Positions 53,158 to 62,022 of a stretch of 64,000 bases of DNA are shown piece after piece. Source of the stretch: Stieleria bergensis (GTDB lineage Bacteria; Planctomycetota; Planctomycetia; Pirellulales; Pirellulaceae); the NCBI GenBank assembly GCA_007745635.1, contig CP036272.1, positions 1,269,619 to 1,333,618 of the forward strand, written 5' to 3'. How positions within the stretch are numbered: the first letter of the stretch is position 1; each line of letters opens with the position of its first letter. Below the pieces are notes generated by a model. That model searched no databases and had not been told where the DNA came from. It saw only the letters and a list, made by a program, of their open reading frames with translations. Made by a program: the position numbers and the translations under genes.

Positions 53158-54411
53158 ATGAAGTTGCCATTTCACCGTCTCAACCTGATGCCAACCTGCT
53201 TCGCGCTGTTGTGCGTGTTGTTGTGCTTGTCGCCAAGCTTCACGTCCACTGCACATAGCCAAGGTCCGGCCGTTGATGACGAAGGTCGTGTGGTGAATTT
53301 TGAACGTGACATTTTGCCGATTTTCCAGAAGCGATGCCTCCAGTGTCACAACGTCGACAACGCCAAAGGGGACTTTCAAATTGATGACCCCGAGTATGCG
53401 CTGAGTTACATCGACGATACTGACGACGTTGATGCATGTACGTTGTGGGCCGACTTCCTGGTCACCGACGACGAGGACACGATGATGCCACCGGTCTCCG
53501 AAGGTGGCCCGCTGACGGCGCAGGAGTTGTCTCTGATCAAGGTTTGGATCTTGGAAGGCGCGAATTGGCCCGAAGGCTTGATCATCAAAGCGGCTGGCGA
53601 AGAAGACGCCGGTGATCAGCCTGCCGCCGAGCCTGCTGCAGAAGAAGAGGCGCGATCCTTCCTGTCACGCGTCTGGGCCTTTCAGGGCTATTTTCACCCG
53701 GCGACGGTGCACTTTCCCATTGCTCTGTTCCTGTTCGGCGCGTTCTTTGTCGTCGTCGGCGTGGTCAGGCCTTCACTCGGAATGCAGATCCCTTTGGCAT
53801 GCCTCTGGTTTGGTGCGTTGACATCGGTGGTCGCCGCCGCGATGGGCTGGGCCTTTGCAGCCGAGCATGGCTATGGTTCGTGGTCGAAGGTTGACATGGA
53901 TAGTGAGATTTTCTGGCACCGCTGGAGTGGAATCATTGTCAGTGTGCTGTCGGTGATCTTTTCACTAGTGGCCTTCAAAGCAGTCACCGGCAAAAAGCCG
54001 TCACTGCACAAAGTTTGGAAACTGGGCTTGTTGGTGTTGGCTGGCCTGGTTGGCTTGGTCGGTCACCAGGGTGGCGAACTCGTCTATGGCAAGGCAATGT
54101 ACACCAAGGCCTTTGAATTGATCTTGGGACCTGCTGAAGAGCCAGCCGAGGAAACTGCGGCAGCGGAAGAACCTGCAGCGGAAGAACCTGCAGCGGAAGA
54201 ACCTGCAGCGGAAGAACCTGCAGCGGAAGAACCTGCTACGGAAGAACCTGCTACGGAAGAACCTGCTACGGAAGAACCTGCTACGGAAGAACCTGCAGCG
54301 GAAGAAACTGCTGAGGCAACCACGGACACGAGCAGTGAGGCTGCTGACAGTGACGAGCCAGCGACTGACGAGCCAGCGACTGACGAGCCAGCGACTGACG
54401 AGACCGAGTGA
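53158..54411 (+). CDS. PSCyt1-like cytochrome c with DUF2231 membrane domain
   Basis: 417 residues from the ATG at 53158. A signal peptide (about 10-34) is followed by a planctomycete cytochrome c module: FERDILPIFQKRC, then CLQCH at 60-64 and LKVWILEGANWP-type ending. Residues about 170-320 form a four-helix DUF2231-like membrane domain (YFHPATVHFPIALFLFGAFF, HPATVHFPIAL being the haem-like His motif; HRWSGIIVSVLSV; VGHQGGELVYG). After about 335 the protein becomes an acidic tail made of 15-bp repeats. It may transfer electrons at the membrane, with haem attached by the Ccs system. Confidence 0.83.
   Translation: MKLPFHRLNLMPTCFALLCVLLCLSPSFTSTAHSQGPAVDDEGRVVNFERDILPIFQKRCLQCHNVDNAKGDFQIDDPEYALSYIDDTDDVDACTLWADFLVTDDEDTMMPPVSEGGPLTAQELSLIKVWILEGANWPEGLIIKAAGEEDAGDQPAAEPAAEEEARSFLSRVWAFQGYFHPATVHFPIALFLFGAFFVVVGVVRPSLGMQIPLACLWFGALTSVVAAAMGWAFAAEHGYGSWSKVDMDSEIFWHRWSGIIVSVLSVIFSLVAFKAVTGKKPSLHKVWKLGLLVLAGLVGLVGHQGGELVYGKAMYTKAFELILGPAEEPAEETAAAEEPAAEEPAAEEPAAEEPAAEEPATEEPATEEPATEEPATEEPAAEETAEATTDTSSEAADSDEPATDEPATDEPATDETE
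54166..54315 (+). repeat. 15-bp repeat, ten units, in the tail of the PSCyt1 protein
   Basis: Ten consecutive in-frame units of GAAGAACCTGCAGCG or GAAGAACCTGCTACG, encoding EEPAA or EEPAT. The order is four GCAGCG units, four CTACG units, one GCAGCG unit and a degenerate tenth. Two blocks of identical units suggest recent slippage or segmental duplication. Confidence 0.93.
54351..54402 (+). repeat. Second 15-bp repeat, three units plus a partial
   Basis: Three units of TGACGAGCCAGCGAC with a partial fourth, encoding DEPAT. They follow the first repeat by 36 bp and end at the stop codon. The unit is of the same length as in the first repeat but of different sequence. Confidence 0.9.
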
Positions 54412-54601
54412 TTCTCTGAATCCTCCGCCCGCTCCTCTGAAGTGATCATGCCCATTGGTTGGCAGGGTCACTTTCTCGTTTCGCTGCCCGGAACCCGTCA
54501 CCTGGCCAGTCTTGGCCTCTTCATCGTCGTCGATTGCACGTTACAATGACCAACTCATTGGTGGTGTATCAGGAATCAGACGTTCCAGGGGGGGAGTTGC
54601 C

Positions 54602-56851
54602 GTGGCCAAGCGAGCAAAAAAAAATCCATCAGAGCAGTCTCAGGCCAGCAATGGCGTGGCGGCAAGTGCAGCGGCTCATGGTTTGGTCAAGAGCTCTCGA
54701 AAAAAGCTGAAGCAGGATTTTCCAGATCGCTTTCTCAATCGTGAGCTCAGCTGGTTAGGGTTCAACGAGCGCGTTCTTGCTCAAGCGGCCGAGCCCACGC
54801 TGCCCATTCTGGAACGGGCTAAGTTTCTGGCCATCACTGGATCCAATTTGGATGAGTTCATGATGGTGCGAGTGGGCGGATTGAAAATTCTCCGCCAACG
54901 CAATCCATCCAAACAAGATCCCGCCGGCATGCTGGCTAGCGAGCAGTTGCAAGCTGTCGCCGAACGAACGCATCGATTTGTTGAACGTCAATACGAGCTC
55001 TGGCGTCAGCAGGTCGGGCCCCAGTTGGCAACCTCGGGGATCGTTGAGATCAATCTGAGTGAATCCGAAGGCACCGAACTGCGTTTAGCAACCGAACGTT
55101 TTCAGCAAGACATCTTCCCTGTCCTTTCACCACAGGCTGTGACTGCGGATGCGTTTCCGATGGTCCGCGGTTTGGGCATGCATTTGCTGGTGCGTTTGGA
55201 AATCGACGCCGAGACACGTTTGGGGGTGCTCGCTGATTCTGCTGACGAGGACGGTCAGCAGCGTTTTGAGTGGGCGTTGCTACCGATGGGCCGCACCTTG
55301 CCGCGGTTGATGCCGAGTGCCAGCAACCATCGCATGGGCTATGTGCTTTTGGAACAGCTGGTGCGGCATTTTGTTGCTGAGTTTTTCCCCGGTCGGAAAG
55401 TGCTTGAGTGCACTCCGTTCCGAATCACACGCAATGCTGATATCGAGTTACGAGAGGACGAAGCGTCTGATTTGCTGGGCGGCATGGAGGAAGTGCTTGA
55501 AAGCCGACGCTTTGCGCGAGCGGTGCGATTGGAGTACTGCGCGACCGCCAGCGAACATGCTGTTGAATTCCTGCGTCAGGTGCACGACTTGGATCCCCAG
55601 GATCTTTATCCCATTCAGGGACCTTTGGATCTTTCGTTCTTGTTTAGCTTGCATTCCGTTGATGGCTTTGAAAAACTGCGAGATGAGGTTTGGCCAGCGA
55701 CTCCTCACCCCAAGATTGATCCTGATCAAAGCATGTTCAGTACCATCGAAGGTGGTGACTTATTGCTGGTGCATCCCTATCAGCAGTTTGACTCGGTGGT
55801 GCGTTTGATCGAAGAGGCGGCAGTGGATCCTGACGTGTTGGCGATCAAGCAGGTGCTGTATCGAACCAGTAAAAACAGTCCTGTCATCGCAGCCCTGGAA
55901 CGTGCGGCAGAACGCGGCAAGTATGTGACCGCGATTGTCGAACTGAAAGCGCGTTTCGACGAAGCGCGTAACATTGAATGGGCGCGTGAGATGGAACGCA
56001 GCGGCGTGCAGGTGATTTACGGCATTCATGGGCTGAAGACACATGCCAAGATCTGCATCATTGTCCGCCGTCAGTCCAATGGCATTCGCCGCTACATGCA
56101 TTTTGGCACCGGCAACTATAACGAAGTCACCGCACGCATCTATAGCGATGTTTCGCTGCTGACCTGTGATGAAGTGCTCGGTCGCGATGCAACGAATTTC
56201 TTCAATGCCGTCACGGGGGCCAGCCAGCCGGTGGAAATGGAAGAGCTGGCCGCGGCACCACTGCAACTCCGGCAGCGTGTCTTGAACTTGATCGAAGGGG
56301 AAACCCAGCGTTGCATGCAGTCAGGGCATGGCAGGATCATCGCCAAGCTAAACGCGCTGGTCGATACCGAAGTGATCGATGCGCTGTATCGAGCCAGTCA
56401 GGCTGGCGTCAAAATTAAATTGAACATTCGTGGCCAATGTTGTTTGCGACCAGGTGTCAAAGGTCTGAGCGAGTCGATTGAAGTGGTGTCCATTGTCGAT
56501 CGATTCCTAGAGCATGCGAGGATCTTTTGTTTTCATCAAAACGGCAATGAGAAGGTCTACATTAGCAGTGCTGACTGGATGCCTCGCAACTTAGATCGTC
56601 GGGTTGAGTTAATGGTCCCCGTCAGTGATCCGACTTGCAGTAGCCGGTTGCGAGATGTCTTGAACGCTTACTTCAAAGACAACGTCAATGCCTGGCGGAT
56701 GCAGGCAGATGGCCGTTATGAGAAAGTGCCCACTCCCAAGGACGCCGCCTATCGAGTGCAGTACGAGCTGTATCGACAGGAAGTCGAGCTCTCGTCGATC
56801 GCTCAGTCCAGTCGTCGGCAAACCTTTCGCCCTGTCAGTGGCTCTAGCTGA
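54602..56851 (+). CDS. ppk: Polyphosphate kinase
   Basis: PPK1: transfers the gamma-phosphate of ATP to polyphosphate, 749 residues, close to the family norm. The GTG at 54602 is preceded by GGGGGGAG 6-7 nt upstream; the frame opens earlier at 54455 but without family likeness. N domain begins at DFPDRFLNRELSWLGFNERVL; head domain includes LDEFMMVRVGG; the first catalytic His area is in YGIHGLKTHAKICII, and the second is FHQNGNEKVYISSADWMPRNLDRRVELMVPV near the C-terminus. A small membrane protein follows after 14 bp on the same strand. Confidence 0.96.
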   Translation: MAKRAKKNPSEQSQASNGVAASAAAHGLVKSSRKKLKQDFPDRFLNRELSWLGFNERVLAQAAEPTLPILERAKFLAITGSNLDEFMMVRVGGLKILRQRNPSKQDPAGMLASEQLQAVAERTHRFVERQYELWRQQVGPQLATSGIVEINLSESEGTELRLATERFQQDIFPVLSPQAVTADAFPMVRGLGMHLLVRLEIDAETRLGVLADSADEDGQQRFEWALLPMGRTLPRLMPSASNHRMGYVLLEQLVRHFVAEFFPGRKVLECTPFRITRNADIELREDEASDLLGGMEEVLESRRFARAVRLEYCATASEHAVEFLRQVHDLDPQDLYPIQGPLDLSFLFSLHSVDGFEKLRDEVWPATPHPKIDPDQSMFSTIEGGDLLLVHPYQQFDSVVRLIEEAAVDPDVLAIKQVLYRTSKNSPVIAALERAAERGKYVTAIVELKARFDEARNIEWAREMERSGVQVIYGIHGLKTHAKICIIVRRQSNGIRRYMHFGTGNYNEVTARIYSDVSLLTCDEVLGRDATNFFNAVTGASQPVEMEELAAAPLQLRQRVLNLIEGETQRCMQSGHGRIIAKLNALVDTEVIDALYRASQAGVKIKLNIRGQCCLRPGVKGLSESIEVVSIVDRFLEHARIFCFHQNGNEKVYISSADWMPRNLDRRVELMVPVSDPTCSSRLRDVLNAYFKDNVNAWRMQADGRYEKVPTPKDAAYRVQYELYRQEVELSSIAQSSRRQTFRPVSGSS

Positions 56852-56865
56852 AACGCGATCTTGCC

Positions 56866-57246
56866 ATGAGTGATAATCCGTACGCGCCGACCGTTGAAAC
56901 GTCTTTACCTCTGGAGTCCCAGCAGGCATCGCTGTTGTTGATTGCTAAGCAAACGTTCTTAGCATGGGAGAAACTGCGGCTTGTTTATCTGGCCGTGTTG
57001 GTGCCGTTTACCTTGTTGCTAACAGGGGAGGCCCTTTTCCAAGTCGAAGTGTTTTGGCTGGTGATTGGCGGAGGTGTGTTTGCCAATCTGTGTTACTTCG
57101 CCGGTCCTCTGGTCGAAACCTATGTCCGCTGGTTGGGATACCATCAGCGCTGGCCGCGTTGGTGCCTGTTCATCACGGGCACTTTGTTCACGATGGCCCT
57201 GGCGATTGTTTCGCTGGCAGTGTTGCAGTTTCCTACGCCAGCGTAA
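56866..57246 (+). CDS. Small membrane protein, function unknown
   Basis: 126 residues beginning MSDNPYAPT, the NPY-type start shared by many short planctomycete membrane proteins. Three TM segments are visible (about 39-54, 60-79 and 99-122). No catalytic motif. The ATG is 14 bp after ppk on the same strand, so expression with ppk is likely. Confidence 0.68.
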   Translation: MSDNPYAPTVETSLPLESQQASLLLIAKQTFLAWEKLRLVYLAVLVPFTLLLTGEALFQVEVFWLVIGGGVFANLCYFAGPLVETYVRWLGYHQRWPRWCLFITGTLFTMALAIVSLAVLQFPTPA

Positions 57247-57349
57247 CAGGTTGGCGGTCCCGCGAGCACGCCTGTCTTCAGCGTACTTTTCCGTCGGCTA
57301 CATTGGCGCTGATCGGCCTTGGTGTCAGTCCAGCAAGGACGCAGATTGG

Positions 57350-59500
57350 TTACTCGTCGGCTGGCTGATTCAAGATGAATCCAGCAAAGGCCCAGCCGAA
57401 GTCCGTGCGAACCCAAAAGCCACCGCCACTGTTGAGAGAATCTTGAATCTCTGAAAACGGTGGTAGGGTCGATCCATCAATGGGTTGGCGTTCTTTGTCG
57501 CCCTGGGGCTGCACGACGCGGCGTAGCAGTCGAGCCCAGAACGAGTCGCCCTGTTTGAGCTTTCCTTGACGGAACAGTTCATAGCGTGCCCGAAGTGAAA
57601 CAGACGGCCGGACAACACCGAAGGCTGCGTAGCTTTGATCGGGTCCGCAGAGTCGTTGAAGTTCCGTCATCACGGTTTTTGTATCCGTCGTTTTGGACAA
57701 CGCGTTTTCACCGGCTCCTTGATGGATGTTGTTGCCAACTTGAAGCAGCAGTTCAGCGCTGTTCGCGAAGACCAGGTAGTCTTTCTGCTCTTCGTCTTGA
57801 CTGGTGATCACACCGAGGGCGATGTGATCGAACAGTGGTTCTTCGTTGGCTTCTTCTGATTCGTCTCCGAATTCACCGCCGTCTCCAAACAGGTCCTTCA
57901 GGTCGTCGTCCAGATCCTCTTCAAGCTCTTCGGTGTTTTGGATTTGCCACGCTTCGAAGGTGTCAACCTCCAGCGGTTTGGCTGACGGTTCGGCCTTCAT
58001 TGCCTTGCCAACCACGGTGTTGATCTTTTCGGCATCGGTGACTTCAATGGCGATGGCAAAGCCGCCGGACGGTCCCTGGTCGGTTTGATCGCTTTCGCTT
58101 AGTAAGACGATTTCGTCGCCCAAGTGTGGCAGGAAGTCTTTTGCCAAGTCGATCATTGGGCCCTGTGGGTCGTCACGGATTCCTTCCAAGACGGGGCGGA
58201 AGATGTCTTCGGCCAAGGCGTCATTGATCACCGGTTCAGCAGCCCAGAAGGCGGTTTCGATGCGCCAGTACAGGTGAGCGAATGAACCGGCTTGGTTGCT
58301 AATCCAGCCTGGGACACCGGTGTCGGGGCCGTTGAAGGATTGCAGGATTTTGGCACCCTTTTCCAGTTTGCCAGGCGCAAGGATGACGCCCTGGTGCAGC
58401 ACGTCGTATCGATCGCCGGCCAACGAGCCGACTCCGCCGATGGCCTTGATGAAGTCAAAACCGTTGCGTTGTAGCAAAGCGATGATGTCTAACTCATCCA
58501 CTCGTTCGACTTTGACCATCTGGCGAATGATCTTGCCAACTTCAAACGGGTTGGCGTACCAACGCATGGCTTCATCAGCACCGTCCAGAGGCTCGGCTTG
58601 GTTGACGGTCTTGAGCTTGGCGAACAGCTCTTGGTAGCTTGCGGTGCCAGCGAAGCGGCCCGATTCGGTCTTACCTGCGATCACATCCAGCAAGTCCTGG
58701 ATGACGGTCTCGCGATCTGACACAATCAGTCGCTCGTCGTTGTAGCAAATGGCCAGTTCATCGATGGTCAATTGCCCCGGTTTGCGCTCGTACTCGTAAA
58801 CGATGATGGTCTCATCGCCATAAGTGACTTCTTTCTTTTTCGCGCCGCCTTCAACCAGGTTGGCGTCGATTTCCTTGTACTGCTGATCCGCTTTGACTTT
58901 GTTGCCGCGAATGTCAGCGATCAGGCTGATTGCATAGGGCCGATGATCTTGATTGAACGACATCCACGCGACGACGATTTCGCCGCTGCCAAGCTCGTAC
59001 AGGTCCATCGGCTTGACGCCAATTTTCTTGCCAACCGAGGCCAGGAAATCGGAGGCCCGTTGACGCTGTGCGTCGATGAAGGGCTGCATCTTGTCGCTTT
59101 TCAGCAGTTGGCCAAGATCGGTTTGTCGCCATTGCTGACAGAACTGTGGCAGATCGCTGATCTGAGCCATGCACACAACCGATGTCGGCAGCAGATCGAG
59201 TCCAGACAGGTAACCGGCCTCTGCGGGCTCGGGTTCGACTGCCGGAACTTGCTCCTTAGAGGCCGAGAGGGGCTCTTGGGCTTTGGTTTCGTCTGATTCC
59301 TGCGCAGCGTCTATTGAGAGCACGGCAGGTTGTTCCTGCTGTGCATCCGCAGTGCTTGACAGTGGCCCGGCAACGCCAAGGCCGGCGGTCAGTACGAAAA
59401 GCATCGTGGCCAACGCCAACCGGACGAGGCGATGTCCAGCTCGTTGCCGGTTGCCAAACGTCAGATCGGTGGCACGATGGAAAAGTTGCCTGATTCTCAT
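57350..59500 (-). CDS. Large secreted protein, function unknown
   Basis: 716 residues from the ATG at 59500 (MRIRQLF); the frame opens at 59566 without likeness. A basic start and hydrophobic core (about 25-47, LVRLALATMLFVLTAGLGVAG) make a signal peptide ending near STADAQ. The mature protein begins with an acidic low-complexity stretch, then a long mixed alpha/beta region that appears to contain repeated units: YLSGLDLLPTSVVCMAQISD, then TIDELAICYNDERLIVSDR and HIALGVITSQDEEQKDYLVFANSAELL. A second acidic run (EELEEDLDDDLKDLFGDGGEFGDESEEANEE) lies near residue 560-590. It is conserved in appearance, but I recognise no family. Confidence 0.7.
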   Translation of the reverse strand: MRIRQLFHRATDLTFGNRQRAGHRLVRLALATMLFVLTAGLGVAGPLSSTADAQQEQPAVLSIDAAQESDETKAQEPLSASKEQVPAVEPEPAEAGYLSGLDLLPTSVVCMAQISDLPQFCQQWRQTDLGQLLKSDKMQPFIDAQRQRASDFLASVGKKIGVKPMDLYELGSGEIVVAWMSFNQDHRPYAISLIADIRGNKVKADQQYKEIDANLVEGGAKKKEVTYGDETIIVYEYERKPGQLTIDELAICYNDERLIVSDRETVIQDLLDVIAGKTESGRFAGTASYQELFAKLKTVNQAEPLDGADEAMRWYANPFEVGKIIRQMVKVERVDELDIIALLQRNGFDFIKAIGGVGSLAGDRYDVLHQGVILAPGKLEKGAKILQSFNGPDTGVPGWISNQAGSFAHLYWRIETAFWAAEPVINDALAEDIFRPVLEGIRDDPQGPMIDLAKDFLPHLGDEIVLLSESDQTDQGPSGGFAIAIEVTDAEKINTVVGKAMKAEPSAKPLEVDTFEAWQIQNTEELEEDLDDDLKDLFGDGGEFGDESEEANEEPLFDHIALGVITSQDEEQKDYLVFANSAELLLQVGNNIHQGAGENALSKTTDTKTVMTELQRLCGPDQSYAAFGVVRPSVSLRARYELFRQGKLKQGDSFWARLLRRVVQPQGDKERQPIDGSTLPPFSEIQDSLNSGGGFWVRTDFGWAFAGFILNQPADE

Positions 59501-60155
59501 AGCGGTTGTTTTCGGCAGCCAGAGTCCGCTGACCGTCGGTATCTTCTGAAAAACCCTCAGATTCATCGATTAAGCCTATTTAAGGCACCCCATTACCTGC
59601 AGTATCGACCGCCCAACAGTGACCACTTAGTCAGCGCTTACCAGCATATTTAGCAGGAAAGCTCCGTCAAGTTTGGGGGCATCGCTAGGAAAAGCGGCGG
59701 TCGTAAAATCTTATGCAAACATACCAGCTTGCCAGTCATCAGCAGCCATCGCAGGGCCATGACAAGCGTAAACCGACAGGCGGTCCCAGGGAATGTAACG
59801 ATTCCTCGAATCACCCTATAGTAGCTGGGTTAGCTTGCATTCCCAATCGCTGCTTTCGGCAATCTCTCATTCGCCTGCCATCCTTTGGCGAGAGGTCCGC
59901 GTCGGGCTCAGCATCGACCAGTTAGGTCCCTTGCTGCCCCGTTGGCAGTCCCAGCGGTCGTTGAACGGCCTCGGGCGGCCTGCCGGGCCTCTGCCGCCCT
60001 GCCGGGTCTCTGCCGCCCTGCCGGGTCTCTGGCCAGCGATCAGCGACAGCAAAAATGACCGTTAAATTTGGCCGCAATGGCCTGTCACTCACACGCATCC
60101 CTGCCAGAATCTACGGCTTTAGCACCAGCGTCAATGACCTCTCTAAAAACCAGCC
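59501..60155. other. 655-bp divergent intergenic region
   Basis: It separates the secreted protein (minus) and purB (plus), so both promoters should lie here. It holds a 19-bp tandem repeat at 59980-60032 and a TATAGT hexamer at 59818, without a convincing -35. No gene is called. Confidence 0.4.
59980..60032 (+). repeat. Tandem repeat, nearly three 19-bp units
   Basis: Units of CTGCCGGGTCTCTGCCGCC type at 59980-59998, 59999-60017 and a partial at 60018-60032. The first unit has one substitution. It is similar in style, but not in sequence, to the 22-bp repeat at 13148-13235. Unit length is not a multiple of three. Confidence 0.8.
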
Positions 60156-61604
60156 ATGACCGAAAACAACTCCAACAGTGCGGAATCTAAGTACCAGAAC
60201 CCTTTGATCCAGCGTTACGCCTCCAATGAGATGGCAACACTGTGGGGCACCACAAGACGTTTTCAAACGTGGCGGCAGTTGTGGGTTGCACTGGCTGAGA
60301 CCGAGCAGGAATTGGGAATCGAGATCACCGATCAGCAGCTGGAGCAATTGCGAGCGTTCCAGAACAATTTGAATCTTGATGTGGCCAAGGAATACGAACG
60401 CATTCGTCGCCACGACGTCATGGCCCATGTCGAGGCCTATGGCGACCAGTGCCCCGAAGCGAAAAAGATTATTCACCTGGGGGCCACCAGTTGCTTCATT
60501 ACCGATAACGCTGATGTCATTTTGATCCGTGACGCCTTGCAGTTAGTCGCCCAGCGATTGGCAGCCACCATTGATGCGATGGCCACCTTCGCTCAGCAGT
60601 ATCGTGACCTGCCTTGCCTTGGCTTCACTCACCTGCAACCGGCTCAACCGACCACCGTCGGCAAGCGTTGTTGTCTGTGGGCCTATGATCTGATTTTAGA
60701 TCTGCAAGAGGTCGAGCATCGCTTGGCCACGTTGTCGGCACGCAGTGCTAAAGGAACAACGGGGACGCAGGCGAGTTTTCTTCAGCTCTTCGCGGGCGAC
60801 CATGACAAGGTGCGTCAACTGGAACGTCGCATCGCCGAAAAGATGGGCTTTGACAAAACCTATGCCGTCACCGGGCAAACGTATCCTCGGAAAGTCGACG
60901 CAATGCTGCTGGATGCGTTAAGTGGTGTGGGGCAGTCGTTGCACAAGATTGCCACAGACGTCCGTTTGCTGGCCAATCGCAAAGAAATCGAAGAGCCCAT
61001 TGAAAAGAATCAAATCGGGTCCAGTGCCATGCCTTACAAACGCAATCCAATGCGTAGTGAGCGGATCTGCGCCCTGACACGGTTCGTGATCAGTTTGCAG
61101 TCCAGTCCCGCAATGACCGCGGCGACGCAGTGGATGGAGCGGACATTGGATGATAGCGCCAACCGACGCTTGGTGATTCCCCAGGCGTTCCTGGCGATTG
61201 ATGCTTCACTGGTCTTGATGCAAAACATCGCAAGTGGTTTTGTTGTTTATCCAAAAACCGTTGAACATAACTTGGCAAAAGAACTGCCGTACATGGAAAC
61301 GGAAAACATCATGATGCGAGCGGTGGAGGCTGGCGGCGACCGCCAAGACCTGCACGAACGGATTCGAGTTCACAGCCGCGAGGTTGCTCAACGTGTCAAT
61401 GCAGAAGGCAAACCCAATGACATGATTGAGCGATTGAAGAATGATTCGGCCTTCTCAGCGGTCGAGTTTGAGACGGAGATCAATCCGCTCGATTTCGTCG
61501 GCCGAGCTCCCGAGCAGGTCGATGACTTCATCGAAGATCAAGTCAAACCGATTCGCCAGCGTTACAGCAACAGTGAATCGCTCAGCGTTGAAGTTCACGT
61601 TTGA
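60156..61604 (+). CDS. purB: Adenylosuccinate lyase
   Basis: Fumarase-superfamily lyase that acts twice in purine synthesis (SAICAR to AICAR, adenylosuccinate to AMP). 482 residues. Signature [10 protein letters not shown] in the active-site loop, with catalytic-type His in [14 protein letters not shown] and [26 protein letters not shown] is the family start. It resembles the longer eukaryote-like PurB class rather than the B. subtilis type. The ATG at 60156 is the only sensible start. The second intron copy lies 150 bp downstream. Confidence 0.96.
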   Translation: MTENNSNSAESKYQNPLIQRYASNEMATLWGTTRRFQTWRQLWVALAETEQELGIEITDQQLEQLRAFQNNLNLDVAKEYERIRRHDVMAHVEAYGDQCPEAKKIIHLGATSCFITDNADVILIRDALQLVAQRLAATIDAMATFAQQYRDLPCLGFTHLQPAQPTTVGKRCCLWAYDLILDLQEVEHRLATLSARSAKGTTGTQASFLQLFAGDHDKVRQLERRIAEKMGFDKTYAVTGQTYPRKVDAMLLDALSGVGQSLHKIATDVRLLANRKEIEEPIEKNQIGSSAMPYKRNPMRSERICALTRFVISLQSSPAMTAATQWMERTLDDSANRRLVIPQAFLAIDASLVLMQNIASGFVVYPKTVEHNLAKELPYMETENIMMRAVEAGGDRQDLHERIRVHSREVAQRVNAEGKPNDMIERLKNDSAFSAVEFETEINPLDFVGRAPEQVDDFIEDQVKPIRQRYSNSESLSVEVHV

Positions 61605-61667
61605 TTCGGAAAGCCAGCCACGGTTCGAAAGCCAAAACCGCTGATGGCAAAACAGTAGGGTGCCGTG

Positions 61668-61753
61668 CTCCCGCAAGCGGGAGGATGTTGTTGATAGCGC
61701 CGTTGACTGAACACTCCCGCTTGCGGGAGAGTCGAGCGTCAGCGAGGTGAGGG
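61668..61753 (+). repeat. Hairpin repeat at the second intron site, 5' part
   Basis: Two hairpins, CTCCCGCAAGCGGGAG at 61668-61683 and ACTCCCGC...GCGGGAGAGT at 61713-61732 (sequences that are reverse complements of each other in their cores), then GTCGAGCGTCAGCGAGGTGA and GGG. The intron begins right after, 21 nt past the second hairpin, as in the first site. The hairpins also lie just after purB and could end its transcript. Confidence 0.8.
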
Positions 61754-62022
61754 GAGTGCCGGGATAAAACCGGATTGAGATAGGGAATGAAAGTGTCCTA
61801 CGTAGAAAGTCTAGCCAACTGCTATGGCCTCCATCGGAGGTGCAGAGAGGGTAACCGATCTGTGCTGAGCGTCCGACAAGGGGGGAAACGCAGGCCAGCT
61901 ATTGAGCTCCGAAATCTGAACTTCCGTGTGCCGACCCGGTCCCTCTATGGGGAAGGCAACACCGATGGGTTCGTCATTAGGCGAGAACCCATCGGACACG
62001 GCGGAGTCACGAGAACCTGCGC

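Noticed and set aside
52877..53161. A 94-codon plus-strand frame before the PSCyt1 gene
   Set aside because: No family likeness or ribosome binding site, and it runs into the next gene's start region.
54001..54501. A minus-strand frame with CRFFR repeats
   Set aside because: It is antisense to the 15-bp repeats of the PSCyt1 tail; repetition of the sense codons creates it.
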